Source: Comamonadaceae bacterium
Lineage (GTDB): Bacteria > Pseudomonadota > Gammaproteobacteria > Burkholderiales > Burkholderiaceae_C
Assembly (NCBI GenBank): GCA_947476285.1
Contig: CANJPU010000001.1
Location: 146,677 to 210,676, forward strand
DNA length: 64,000 nt
Direction of reading: 5' to 3'
Shown here: positions 1-8,513 of the stretch, in pieces
How positions within the stretch are numbered: position 1 is the stretch's first letter
Layout: each line of letters starts with the position of its first letter
The notes under the pieces: model-generated
What the model was told of the DNA's origin: nothing
The model's database searches: none
The model's input: only the letters and a program-made list of their open reading frames with translations
Position numbers and translations under genes: made by a program

Positions 1-147
1 CAGCGCCGCATCAAGGTCTGCCGTGCCGGCATGAGCGACACGCCCGATCTCCAGGCCGGTGGAAGGGTTGAACACAGGCAAGGTGCGCCCGCCGGCCGCG
101 TCGCGCCACTCACCGTGGATGAAGAGTTGGGTGTTGAGATAAGACAT
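1..147 (-). CDS. Aldehyde dehydrogenase family protein, N-terminal part (runs off the left edge)
   Basis: Only the first 49 codons are in the window; the start is the ATG at 147 on the minus strand. The visible residues ([20 protein letters not shown], then [17 protein letters not shown]) follow the standard opening of NAD(P)-dependent aldehyde dehydrogenases: an 'FIxGEW' strand, a short variable loop and the 'V.NPSTGEEIGRV' strand that precedes the Rossmann fold. The catalytic Cys and Glu lie outside the window, so the substrate cannot be judged; succinate-semialdehyde or betaine-aldehyde dehydrogenase-like enzymes are the nearest by pattern. It lies 92 bp downstream of the UGSC selenoprotein on the same strand, so cotranscription is plausible. 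Confidence 0.85.
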   Translation of the reverse strand, partial: MSYLNTQLFIHGEWRDAAGGRTLPVFNPSTGLEIGRVAHAGTADLDAAL

Positions 148-239
148 GTTCGTGATGTGTGTGAAGTGGGTGATATTCAGGCGAGCCGGAGTCGCAACGA
201 TTCATTGTATGCAGACGCCGTGGCTGCACCACCGGCGAA

Positions 240-1964
240 TCACTGCACGGGCGGCCAGCTCTGGGGCAGCACGATGGGCTTGGCTGTCGGGTAGCCCAGG
301 AAACCATTGTGCGCCATGACGTAGCAATTCGTACGCAGCGGGTCGCCACTGACGGCGATCATGATGTCCTGCGGACGAATGACGATGGGCACCAGCCGCT
401 GCGGGTCATCGGACAGAGCAAACTCGGCGGGCGCCTTTCCCTGCGCGACCAGCTCTGCCAGACTGACGCGACCCGGTGTGATGTTGCTGAATTCGCCCAG
501 GTACTTTTCGAAGAGCGCGGCGGGAATCCGCGCGTGTTGGTAGAGATACGCCTGCACGTCGGCCTTGGACAAGCCTGACTTGGCGATGGTCCTGGCGATG
601 ATGGGTGACATCACCAGCAAGGGCTTGTAGGTCCCCACGCTCAGGCCCAAAGTGAAGTTCAGCTCCCAGCCAGAGATATTCTTGATGGCGTCGGCAAGAT
701 AAGGCAGGCACTCCTGCGCTGACTTGCCGTAGACCGATGTCACGACCTTGCCGCCGGTGAAGCGCGAGATCCACACCGCGTTGTCCCCAGAGGGTATGCC
801 AAACTCGGCGCAGATGCTGGGCCAGCCTATCTCGGTGAGCACGTCCTGGTTTTCGGCCAGCACAACCCGCCAGGTACCACCGAAGGTGGCCTTGTCGTTG
901 CCACGCCGCACAAATCCAGCCACGTTGGACAGATAGAGCCGCCAGAAGCGCCCGATGCTTGTGTTGGCCTGGTAGCCATCGCGCATGGCGCCTTGTTCGT
1001 AGTTAAAACCCAAGGTCTTGATGATCTCGCCATTGATCACGATCTGGGTTTCGGCTCCAGGTGAATTGCCGCTGTGCTCCACGCCGTAGCCCGGATCGAC
1101 CATCGCTTCGATCAGTGCCACCAGCACCGGCATGTACTGTGGCCGGCAACCCGCCATCACGCCATTGACCGCGATGCTCCAGACAGTGGCAGCGCGGTTC
1201 TCGGGAAGCATCACGCCTATGACTTCATTGGCCTGGCGATCGGTGAAGGCAAGAAACTTCTCGACGCGCTCGCGCGTGGGTGGAATGACCGGAAGGCCAT
1301 CGGTCCACAGGTGCTCATAAAAATACGCATTGACTTCGTCGAGTGTGCCTTCAAATACGACTTCGTCCGCTCTGGGCTCTGCGCCAGCCTGAGAGTCGCC
1401 CTGCGCGGTGGTCAGATGTGCGATGACCTGATCGCAGGTCACCGACAGAATATTGCGCCTGAGTTCTTCCTCGGACTGCACATCCGGGTGTCCAGGAATC
1501 AGGGCCAGCCCCAGTGTGGGCATGCCCATGCCGCGAGAGGCCGCCTTGGCCAGGCTCATGAAGCCCTCGCATATCAGCGACACGCTGGGAACGCCCGCGT
1601 TTTCTGCCACCCTGCTCACCCGCAACACGGCGGGTGTACAGCTTCCTCAACACCCTACCGCGGAAATCGCCGCATCGACGCCCAGCGCTTTGAATCGGGC
1701 GGGCAGCTCAGCCAGCAACTGCCGCTCATTGGTCGAATGGGTGGAGCCGAATTCCTCATGCCCGATGAACTCGATGTCGGAGAACCGGCTCTTCAACTCC
1801 TGGGCCAGCATGGCAAAAATCTCGTTGCCGCGGAACATGTAGTCCCATAGAAACGCCACGCGCTTTCCGGCAAGTGAACGCAGCTTGGGTGCGACGTCTT
1901 TGTCCTTTTGCGTGCGGGCACCTCGGGGCCAGTACACCGCGTAGCTCGTCTCTGATTGACTCAT
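240..1964 (-). CDS. UGSC family selenoprotein, TGA at 1647-1649 read as selenocysteine (Sec106)
   Basis: Read from ATG 1964 the frame is open for 105 codons, meets TGA at 1649-1647, then stays open in the same frame to the stop at 240, giving 574 residues if TGA is decoded. The codons around it read Val-Gly-Cys-TGA-Gly-Ser-Cys-Thr-Pro, exactly the U-G-S-C signature of the UGSC (seleno)protein family known from bacterial selenoproteome surveys (from memory; function unknown). Cys105-Sec106 with Cys109 would form a thiol/selenol redox-type site. A hairpin immediately downstream fits a bacterial SECIS (separate entry). The C-terminal part contains a conserved-looking 'WTDGLPVIPPT' stretch near residue 190. 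Ordinary gene callers would split it into a 105-residue protein and a 462-residue one starting at GTG 1628. No sel genes are in the window. No clear Shine-Dalgarno precedes 1964. Confidence 0.82.
1612..1641 (-). promoter_or_regulatory. Candidate bacterial SECIS hairpin downstream of the in-frame UGA
   Basis: On the minus strand, 10 nt after the TGA (1649-1647), CACCCGC pairs perfectly with GCGGGTG (seven base pairs, 1636-1630 with 1623-1617) around a six-base loop CGTGTT. After one A.A mismatch the stem continues with four more pairs (T.G, G-C, T-A, C-G), reaching 1641 and 1612. The apical loop begins 17 nt after the UGA and has G as its second base. From memory, the published bSECIS consensus asks for an upper stem of at least four pairs, a 3-14 nt loop with G in its first two positions, and 16-37 nt from UGA to loop; all are met. 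It would be bound by SelB on the mRNA. Confidence 0.72.
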
Positions 1965-2128
1965 GATGATGTGAAGGAAGTTGGATGAATGCGAAGCCGG
2001 TGGCTATTGCGCTGCTCTGAGCTCTTGAAGGCCCGCATGGCGCAGCCAATTCGCGATGAACCGGCTAATTGTGGTGCCGGCGCATTCACCATGTCAACCG
2101 CAAACCCCAAGCGCTCGCCACAAGGCCC

Positions 2129-3346
2129 TCAGTTTGCCTTGCGCGGCCCACTTGCCAGCAGCAATCCCGCAATGACTGCCGCCGCACCGAACGCGCTATA
2201 GGCCAGCAGGTAGCTGCCCGACATGGTCACCAGCCATGCACCCACGGAAGGCAGAATCAGCACTCCACTGAACAGTGCGGCCGAACCCAGCCCGGTGGCT
2301 TCGGTGCGATAGGCGCCACCGAGTCGCGCGAACTCGGCATAGGCGATCCCGGTGAAACCATTGACCGTAAGGCCGGCGAGCGCGCACACCAGAAACACCA
2401 TGGCCACAGGCCACTGCGGGCCGAACCAGGCGGCCGCGCACGATGCCAGCCCCATCGCAAAGCCGTGGCCCACCAGCAGCCTGCGCGCCGGTATGAAACG
2501 GTCGGCCACCCAGCCCCAGAAAGGGCGCGCGATCACGCCCGTCACCTGGAAAAGCGCCAGCGCCTGACCCGCAGCGACGAGACCGAAACCGGCGCGGCTG
2601 GTGAGCTGCACGGTGGTAAATGCAATGAAGCTCAGTTGCAGACCGGAGTAAACAAAACTTGTCGCCACCAGCCGACGCAGCTCGGCATTGCCGGCGAGCA
2701 ATCGCCTCACTTGACGCAGGCTGCCGGTGCGCAACTTGCCCGGGTCGCCCGAGCCCTCATCCCACTTGCGCCTCGGAATCTCCAGGCACACGAGCATCAC
2801 GCCAATGGGCACTGCCAGGATCAAGAGGGCTGCTTTCCAACCCAAGTGCAAAGCCACTGGCGGCAGTACCAGCGCAGCCAGCACACCCCCCAGCGGCACA
2901 CTGACTTGCCGGATCGAGAGCACCAGATTCAGGATGCTGGGCGGCGTACGCGGTATCAGCAGATGTGCACTGACCGGAGCCGTGGCGCCATAGGCCGTGC
3001 CCAGCGCGACGGCGCCTGCCGCCAGCATGACCACGCCACCGCTGACGCTGATCAACAGCATGGCCACCGCTGCAAGCAAAATGAGCTGAGTGACGCGCAC
3101 GGCCCCAAACCGATGAATCAACCCGGCCCCGAGCAATGACGAAACAATGCCCACGCCATACACCAGTGATACGAAATAGCCGGTCAATGCACCATCGACC
3201 CCGATGTCGCGCGCAATCGCCGGTGCCAGAGACGGCACCGAGAACGCCGCCATGGTGGCCAGCGTCTGCATCGCCATCGTCACGCCCAGCGGCCCCGTGG
3301 GAAATGCAAGCGCAGCCGGTGTGGGTGCAGGGACGGGATGGGTCAT
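2129..3346 (-). CDS. MFS transporter
   Basis: This 405-residue, strongly hydrophobic protein has the size and layout of a 12-helix major facilitator superfamily permease: six helices, a charged central loop near residues 205-230 (the 'EIPRRKWDEGSGDPGK' stretch) and six more. The loop after helix 2 ('GAGLIHRFGAVR') corresponds to MFS motif A in a degenerate form, and 'GWVADRFIPARR' near residue 285 is its repeat in the second half. It would act in the inner membrane; substrate unknown, probably an organic anion given the metabolic neighbours. It sits 36 bp downstream of the 3-hydroxyisobutyrate-dehydrogenase-like gene and 164 bp upstream of the UGSC selenoprotein gene, all on one strand. Confidence 0.88.
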   Translation of the reverse strand: MTHPVPAPTPAALAFPTGPLGVTMAMQTLATMAAFSVPSLAPAIARDIGVDGALTGYFVSLVYGVGIVSSLLGAGLIHRFGAVRVTQLILLAAVAMLLISVSGGVVMLAAGAVALGTAYGATAPVSAHLLIPRTPPSILNLVLSIRQVSVPLGGVLAALVLPPVALHLGWKAALLILAVPIGVMLVCLEIPRRKWDEGSGDPGKLRTGSLRQVRRLLAGNAELRRLVATSFVYSGLQLSFIAFTTVQLTSRAGFGLVAAGQALALFQVTGVIARPFWGWVADRFIPARRLLVGHGFAMGLASCAAAWFGPQWPVAMVFLVCALAGLTVNGFTGIAYAEFARLGGAYRTEATGLGSAALFSGVLILPSVGAWLVTMSGSYLLAYSAFGAAAVIAGLLLASGPRKAN

Positions 3347-3382
3347 GGGCAGGCTAGCAGCATAGCGCTTCGCACCCGAAGC

Positions 3383-4300
3383 TCATTCGCCCTGCGGATC
3401 CGCCCCTAGTGTAATGCGGGCGAACTGCTCGTAGACCTTCACAATCGCCGCGCCGTCTTCGCTGCCCAGACCCGCACCGCGGCCCAACTCGCACACCTGC
3501 TGTGCGATGGTGGTCATGAACATCGGTACCTGCAGTGATTTGCCCAACTGGATCTGCAGTTCCATGTCCTTGAAGGTGCTGTCGAGTCGGCTGCCCGCGA
3601 AGTTGCGCGCCAGCATGCGGCTGCCGGCAGTCTGGAAGGCGACGCTGTTGCCGGTGGCCTGGCTGATCACCGCGAACAGTTGCTTTGGATCGATTCCCGC
3701 CTTGGTGCCCAGCACCAGTGCTTCTGCGATGGTGACGCGGGCTACCTGGAAGATCAGGTTGTTGATCAGTTTCATCGCGGCGCCTTGTCCGATGCCCCCG
3801 ATGTGCGTGATCTGCGCGGTCATGTCCTTGAGGATGGGCCGGGCCCGTTCGAGCGCGGCCGCATCGCCGCCGACAAATGCCTTGAGCGTGCCGTCCCTGG
3901 CGCCCTGGTCCAGGCCGCTGACCGGCGCATCGATCATGTCAACACCTTTGGCAGCCAGCGCATCGTGCATGCGCCGCAGCGCCAGGGGATCGATGGTGCT
4001 CATGCTGATGACCAGATCACCAGGCTGCACCGCATCGATGAAGCCGCCGGGACCGACGATGACATCTTGCGCTTGCACGGTGGTATCAACCATGGAGATG
4101 AGCTTGCTCGCCCGGCGCGCGACATCGGCTGCTGACGTGCCCGCGTGCGCACCGAGCTTGACGGCTCGCTCGACTTTCGCCTTGTCGATGTCATAGACCA
4201 CCAACTCGTGGCCCGCCTTCAGAAGATTGGCGACCATCGGGCTGCCCATGGCGCCAAGGCCCACGAATCCGACGGTGCCTTCTCTGGATTGATTGCTCAT
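3383..4300 (-). CDS. NAD(P)-dependent beta-hydroxyacid dehydrogenase (3-hydroxyisobutyrate dehydrogenase family)
   Basis: A 305-residue member of the beta-hydroxyacid dehydrogenase family (3-hydroxyisobutyrate, tartronate-semialdehyde, glyoxylate/succinic-semialdehyde reductases). It has the N-terminal Rossmann motif GLGAMG at residues 14-19, the substrate-binding 'DAPVSG' segment at 124-129 and the catalytic lysine K177 in 'GAAMKLINN'. The start is ATG 4300 because GGAGA stands 6 nt upstream; an upstream in-frame extension to 4405 has no family counterpart. It would reduce or oxidise a short 3-hydroxyacid in the cytoplasm. It opens the minus-strand run that continues with the MFS transporter and the selenoprotein, and faces a divergent Bug receptor gene across a 298-bp spacer. 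Exact substrate is not decidable from sequence. Confidence 0.92.
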   Translation of the reverse strand: MSNQSREGTVGFVGLGAMGSPMVANLLKAGHELVVYDIDKAKVERAVKLGAHAGTSAADVARRASKLISMVDTTVQAQDVIVGPGGFIDAVQPGDLVISMSTIDPLALRRMHDALAAKGVDMIDAPVSGLDQGARDGTLKAFVGGDAAALERARPILKDMTAQITHIGGIGQGAAMKLINNLIFQVARVTIAEALVLGTKAGIDPKQLFAVISQATGNSVAFQTAGSRMLARNFAGSRLDSTFKDMELQIQLGKSLQVPMFMTTIAQQVCELGRGAGLGSEDGAAIVKVYEQFARITLGADPQGE

Positions 4301-4598
4301 GGTGATCTCCGGGTGTTGGGGTTTGTTTGCGCATTCTGTTGTGGTCGGCGCGTGTTGCTTTGGCCGATCGCCCCGCAAGCATCGTGCCCCAGCAGGATGA
4401 CACACACCCTACGCAGGTGCGACTGTATCGACCCCGGCACAAACACGACTGGCCTGCCTTTGCCATAGACACACACTGTCCTTGCCCGAGACATTGCAAC
4501 TCAATCAGGCAGGCGAATCTGGGCGTGCGGCACCGGCACGGGTCTTGCACAGGGGATGCACACCTACCAGGTTCGCGCGAATGATCAAAGGAGACACC
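4301..4598. promoter_or_regulatory. Divergent intergenic region between dehydrogenase and Bug receptor genes
   Basis: The 298-bp spacer must hold the promoters of the leftward dehydrogenase operon and the rightward receptor gene. The only element I can place is the ribosome binding site AAAGGAGA at 4587-4594 for the TTG start at 4599. I found no convincing palindrome, sigma-70 hexamer pair, RNA gene or small ORF. Confidence 0.35.
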
Positions 4599-5615
4599 TT
4601 GTCCAAATCTCACACACTCTCTGCCCTAGCTGCCCAGCGCGAGACGCACCTCTCCCGCAGGCACTTGCTCGGCTTGGGCATGGCCGCAGGCTTCGCGCCC
4701 GGCCTGGCCTTTGCCCAGGAATTCCCCTCGCGGCCGATCCGCCTGATGGTGGGCGCAACCCCCGGCGGTTCGATCGACTTTGGGGCCCGAGCCTTGGCGG
4801 GGCCGCTGACCGCATTGCTGGGCACTCCAGTGCTGGTCGAGAACAAGCCCGGCGGCTTTGGCGTAATCTGCACTGACTACGTCATCAAGTCGCCAGCAGA
4901 CGGCTACACCCTGCTGGTGGGAACGCCCAGCCCGGTCATCATCGCGCCACAGGCAATGCCCAAACCGCCGTTCAACCCTTTGACCGACCTGCTGGCCATC
5001 AACATGGTGTCGACCTCGCCGCTGGCCATTGCCGTCAATCCACGCCTGCCGGTCAAGAACCTTCAGGATCTGCTGGCACTGTCGCGCACCCGCCCCATCA
5101 CCATGGGGCTACCGCTGGCGGGCAGCTTGTCCCATCTGGTGGTGGAATTGACAGCCAAGGCCACCGGCATCAACTTCCTCAATGCAGCCTACAAGGGCGC
5201 CGCCCCCGCCGTCAATGACGCCATGGGTGGCCACATCGACGCGACCGTCTCGGACGTGGGCGTGTTCCTGCCCCTGCACAAGGAAGGGCGCCTGCGGGTG
5301 ATCATGGTCACCTCGGACAAGCGCATCGAGGCATTGCCCGATGTACCTTCGGTCAGCGAGTTCGGGCCCGGCATGGCGGCCACCAACTGGATCGGCATCT
5401 TCGCTGCCGTGAACACACCCAAGGCCGTGGTCGACAAGATCAATGCTGCGCTGATCAATGCAGTGGCTCGGGAGGATGTGCAGGCGGCATACCGCGGGTT
5501 TTCCGTCACCGCTGCGGCCATGGCAGGGCCTGAGCCGTTCCAGAAATTCGTTGCCTCTGAATATCAGCGTTTCGGCCAGATCGTGCGCGAGAAAAACATT
5601 GTGATTGGCACCTGA
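4599..5615 (+). CDS. Bug/TctC family periplasmic solute-binding receptor, Tat-type signal
   Basis: A 338-residue extracytoplasmic receptor of the tripartite tricarboxylate family. The start is TTG 4599, five bases after AAAGGAGA; a longer frame from ATG 4482 has no family match and lacks such a site. The N-terminus carries an SRRHLLGLG segment followed by a hydrophobic stretch and 'AFAQ', as in Tat-exported receptors. Mature-domain hallmarks are 'FPSRPIRLMVGATPGGSID', 'VENKPGGFGV' and 'SPADGYTLLVG'. Such receptors bind carboxylates between two lobes and deliver them to a TctA/TctB carrier or act as sensors. No carrier genes are adjacent. It converges on the zinc alcohol dehydrogenase gene (47-bp gap). 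Confidence 0.9.
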   Translation: MSKSHTLSALAAQRETHLSRRHLLGLGMAAGFAPGLAFAQEFPSRPIRLMVGATPGGSIDFGARALAGPLTALLGTPVLVENKPGGFGVICTDYVIKSPADGYTLLVGTPSPVIIAPQAMPKPPFNPLTDLLAINMVSTSPLAIAVNPRLPVKNLQDLLALSRTRPITMGLPLAGSLSHLVVELTAKATGINFLNAAYKGAAPAVNDAMGGHIDATVSDVGVFLPLHKEGRLRVIMVTSDKRIEALPDVPSVSEFGPGMAATNWIGIFAAVNTPKAVVDKINAALINAVAREDVQAAYRGFSVTAAAMAGPEPFQKFVASEYQRFGQIVREKNIVIGT

Positions 5616-5662
5616 GCTGGCCAACTCGATGTGCGCCACCGAATTGGCCGCGATGCGTCGCG

Positions 5663-6676
5663 TCACTGCGTCAAGTCAATCACGCCTTTGACATAGTCGC
5701 CTTTGGCGTCGCCGATCGCGGTGTCAAATGCCTGCTGGATGTCGTCCAGAGGGTAGCGGTGGCTGATGAGCGGACCTGTGACGATGCGGCCCGAGGCGAT
5801 CAGGTCGAGCGCGGGCTGCATGCTGCGCGTCGCACCGGTGCTGCCAAAGACGCTGAGGCATTTGAGCGAATCAAAGCCGATTGGGCCGGTGGCGTAAGAC
5901 AGCACACGCGCTCGCAATGCCGCCAAAGCTGGCAACTCCTGGCGCAGTTGCACATTGCCAGTTGTCTCGATGATCACATCGACACCACGCCCGCCAGTCA
6001 GCGCCAAGACAGCGTCGCTCAGCTTGTCGGTCAGCGTATTGACCACCGCGTCCGCGCCCAGTTGCATGCCCAGCGCCAGCCGATGGGCCGAGCGCCCCGC
6101 CAGTATCACGGTGGATGCGCCGAAACATTTTTTCGCAAGCTGAACAAACAGCAGCCCAGCCGCCCCAGGCCCCAGCACCGCGACAGTTTCGCCAATGTGA
6201 TGCACAAAGCGCTGGCTGGCAAACACCGGGCCGGCCAAGCCATGCACACTGGCCGCTTCTTCCCAAGTCATCGAATCGGGAATGGGATACAGGCGGTCGA
6301 TGGGCACCGCCACGAATTGCGCGAACGTCCCATCAACATGTGCGCCCAGATAGCGGCGCTGCGCGCACACTTCGGTGTGGCCCTTGGCACACCATTCGCA
6401 GTGCCCGCACCAATGTACCTGTGGGTCGAACACCACGCGCCTGCCCTCCAGCGCGGCGTGCCCCGGTGCGCTCGCAACCGTGCCGCAAGCTTCGTGGCCG
6501 GGTATCGTGGCCAGGGCACCGGTGGCACGCCGGTATTGCTGCAGATCGCCGCCGCAGATGCCGGCCAGGGCGACCGCGATCAAGGCCGAGCCCGGTGCCG
6601 GTACGGGAATGGCTCGCTGCTGGATTTCGAAATGTTGGGCCGCCGTGATAACGGCCGCGCGCATGGTACTTGTCAT
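5663..6676 (-). CDS. Zinc-containing alcohol dehydrogenase (MDR superfamily)
   Basis: A 337-residue medium-chain dehydrogenase/reductase with both zinc sites visible: catalytic ligands C41 ('GICGGD') and H61-E62 ('PGHE'), and four structural cysteines C90, C93, C96 and C104 in 'CGHCEWCAKGHTEVC'. The nucleotide-binding segment is 'VAVLGPGAAGLLFVQLAKK', near residues 160-178. It probably oxidises a secondary alcohol or polyol with NAD(P). Its ATG overlaps the stop of the upstream ABC ATPase gene (ATGA, 6673-6676), so it is the last gene of the importer operon and probably acts on the imported compound or its hydrolysis product. Confidence 0.93.
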   Translation of the reverse strand: MTSTMRAAVITAAQHFEIQQRAIPVPAPGSALIAVALAGICGGDLQQYRRATGALATIPGHEACGTVASAPGHAALEGRRVVFDPQVHWCGHCEWCAKGHTEVCAQRRYLGAHVDGTFAQFVAVPIDRLYPIPDSMTWEEAASVHGLAGPVFASQRFVHHIGETVAVLGPGAAGLLFVQLAKKCFGASTVILAGRSAHRLALGMQLGADAVVNTLTDKLSDAVLALTGGRGVDVIIETTGNVQLRQELPALAALRARVLSYATGPIGFDSLKCLSVFGSTGATRSMQPALDLIASGRIVTGPLISHRYPLDDIQQAFDTAIGDAKGDYVKGVIDLTQ

Positions 6677-7503
6677 GGGCGTAGTCCTTGCGCAGACAGC
6701 AATGGCACTGCATCAAGCAGCGCGCGGCTATAGGGATGCTGGGGATCGTCAAGCACCTGCTGCGTTGGGCCCAACTCGACGATCTGGCCCTGCTGCATGA
6801 CGGCGATGCGGTCGGCCATGCCGCGTGCGACACCCAGGTCGTGCGTGATCAGAACCATGGTGAAGCGGTAGCTGTCCTTCAGGTCGAGCATCAGATTGAG
6901 GATCTGGTTGCGCACTGACACATCGAGCGAAGAGACTGGCTCGTCAGCCACGAGGAAGCTCGGCCGCAAGGCCATCGCACGGGCAATGACCACGCGCTGT
7001 CTTTGTCCGCCGCTCAACTGCCGGGGATAGCGCTGCGCAAAAGAATCGTAAGGCCGCAGCTCCACGGTATCGAGCAGTTCGCGCACCCGTTGCATTCGCT
7101 GCGCCAATGGCACGCCAGCCACGCGCAGCGGCGCTTCAATTGTCGAGTACACCGTCTTCAGAGGGTTGAGCGAGTAGCTGGCCGACTGAAAGACAAGCTG
7201 CGTCTGGCGCGCGAAGGCACGCCGCCACGCCAGCGAATCCGGCGACAAAGGCTTGCCCGCGAAGCTCACTGTGCCCGCAGTGGGCGTTTCCAGGCCCGTC
7301 ATCAACCTGGCCAAGGTGCTCTTGCCGCTGCCGCTCTCGCCGACAATAGCCAAGGTCTCGCCCACGGCGACATCAAAGTCAACACCCTTGACCGCCATCA
7401 CGCGCTGCTGACCCGAGCCAAAGGTCTTGACGACGCCGCGCAGCGACATCATCGGCACCGATGGATCGGGCGCCTGCGAAGAATCCCCCGGCAGCGCGCT
7501 CAT
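6673..7503 (-). CDS. Peptide/opine-type ABC transporter ATP-binding protein (DppF/OppF-like)
   Basis: A 276-residue ATPase with Walker [10 protein letters not shown] at residues 55-63, a Q-loop, the ABC signature 'LSGGQRQRV' followed by Walker B 'FLVADEP', and the H-loop 'LITHDLG'. The short C-terminal 'HPYSRALLDAVP' is typical of the Dpp/Opp ATPase pair. The start ATG 7503 overlaps the stop of the preceding ATPase gene (ATGA at 7500-7503); the longer frame to 7617 would run deep into that gene without a ribosome site. It would form a heterodimer with the partner ATPase on the cytoplasmic face. Confidence 0.93.
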   Translation of the reverse strand: MSALPGDSSQAPDPSVPMMSLRGVVKTFGSGQQRVMAVKGVDFDVAVGETLAIVGESGSGKSTLARLMTGLETPTAGTVSFAGKPLSPDSLAWRRAFARQTQLVFQSASYSLNPLKTVYSTIEAPLRVAGVPLAQRMQRVRELLDTVELRPYDSFAQRYPRQLSGGQRQRVVIARAMALRPSFLVADEPVSSLDVSVRNQILNLMLDLKDSYRFTMVLITHDLGVARGMADRIAVMQQGQIVELGPTQQVLDDPQHPYSRALLDAVPLLSAQGLRP

Positions 7504-8513
7504 GCGATTGGACTCCAGCATGCGAAGCCGCTCTGACCTGCATCCATCTGCGTCCAGGGCGGCATGGTCTGGGTGCATGCGGGGATGGCGCGCGTGCAGC
7601 GTGGCGCGAACGGGCATCCGGGTGGCAGTGTGCGCAAGTCGGGCGCAGAGCCAGGCAAGGTGGCAAACCGGCCCTGCTGCGGTGGCAGTGCCGCAGCCAC
7701 CAGACCGGCGGTGTAGGGATGTCTGGGTGCGCGAAAAATTCTGTCGGCCGCCTGCACCTCCACGATGCTTGCGCCATACATCACCGCGACCCGATCGGCG
7801 TGTTCGGCTACCAGCCCCAAATCATGCGTCACCAAGAGCAGCGCCATGCCGCTCTCGCGCTTGAGCCGCGCCAAAGTCTGCAGCACCTGACGCTGCACCA
7901 ACACGTCCAGCGCGGTGGTGGGTTCGTCCGCGATCAACAAGGCAGGCCCGCAACTGGTCGCCATGGCCATCAGCACCCGCTGGCGCATGCCGCCGCTCAA
8001 TTGATGGGGATAGGCTCTCATCGCCCATGCCGGGTCGCGGATGTCCACCCGCGCCAATTGAGCCTCACCCAGTCGCCAGGCGTCCCTCGCGCCCAAGCCC
8101 TGGTGAAGCGAGATCACATCGGCGATTTGTCTGCCAATGGAAAAAACGGGGTTGAGGTAGGTGTCGGGGTCCTGGAAAACAAAACCCACACGCGAGCCGC
8201 GGATCGATTCAAGATCGCGCTCGGACATCCGCGTGACCTCACGCCCCTCAATCCGAATAGACCCACTGGTGATGCGACCCGAACGCGCCAGCAATCGCAC
8301 CAGCGCACGCGCCAGCGTGGACTTGCCCGAACCCGATTCGCCGACCAGCGCAAGTGTCTCGCCCGACGAGATCGACAGCGATACCTCGCGCAGCACAGAA
8401 ATCACCCCGCCCCGATCTTCATAAGTGACGCACAGCTTGTCGACCTCGACCACCTTGCGCCCGCTGTTGGCGCCAGTGTCACCGATGGGCGTATCAGTAG
8501 CGGCGTGCAACAT
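7500..8513 (-). CDS. Peptide/opine-type ABC transporter ATP-binding protein (DppD/OppD-like)
   Basis: A 337-residue ATPase with Walker [10 protein letters not shown] at 58-66, signature '[12 protein letters not shown]', Walker B 'ALLIADEP' and H-loop 'LVTHDLG'. Its C-terminal extension '[17 protein letters not shown]' is the cysteine-rich oligopeptide-transporter tail found in DppD/OppD-type subunits. It overlaps the preceding permease gene by 20 bp and the next ATPase by 4 bp, indicating translational coupling. Substrate is set by the binding protein and by the operon's hydrolases, not by this subunit. Confidence 0.93.
   Translation of the reverse strand: MLHAATDTPIGDTGANSGRKVVEVDKLCVTYEDRGGVISVLREVSLSISSGETLALVGESGSGKSTLARALVRLLARSGRITSGSIRIEGREVTRMSERDLESIRGSRVGFVFQDPDTYLNPVFSIGRQIADVISLHQGLGARDAWRLGEAQLARVDIRDPAWAMRAYPHQLSGGMRQRVLMAMATSCGPALLIADEPTTALDVLVQRQVLQTLARLKRESGMALLLVTHDLGLVAEHADRVAVMYGASIVEVQAADRIFRAPRHPYTAGLVAAALPPQQGRFATLPGSAPDLRTLPPGCPFAPRCTRAIPACTQTMPPWTQMDAGQSGFACWSPIA

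Noticed and set aside
240..1628. A free-standing 462-residue gene starting at GTG 1628
   Set aside because: It begins seven codons after an in-frame TGA whose context forms the UGSC motif, has no ribosome site, and its GTG lies in the loop of the SECIS-like hairpin; the fused reading explains both halves.
5616..5650. GGCCAA...TTGGCC inverted repeat between convergent genes as a terminator
   Set aside because: Only six pairs around a 19-base loop and no T run; too weak for an intrinsic terminator.
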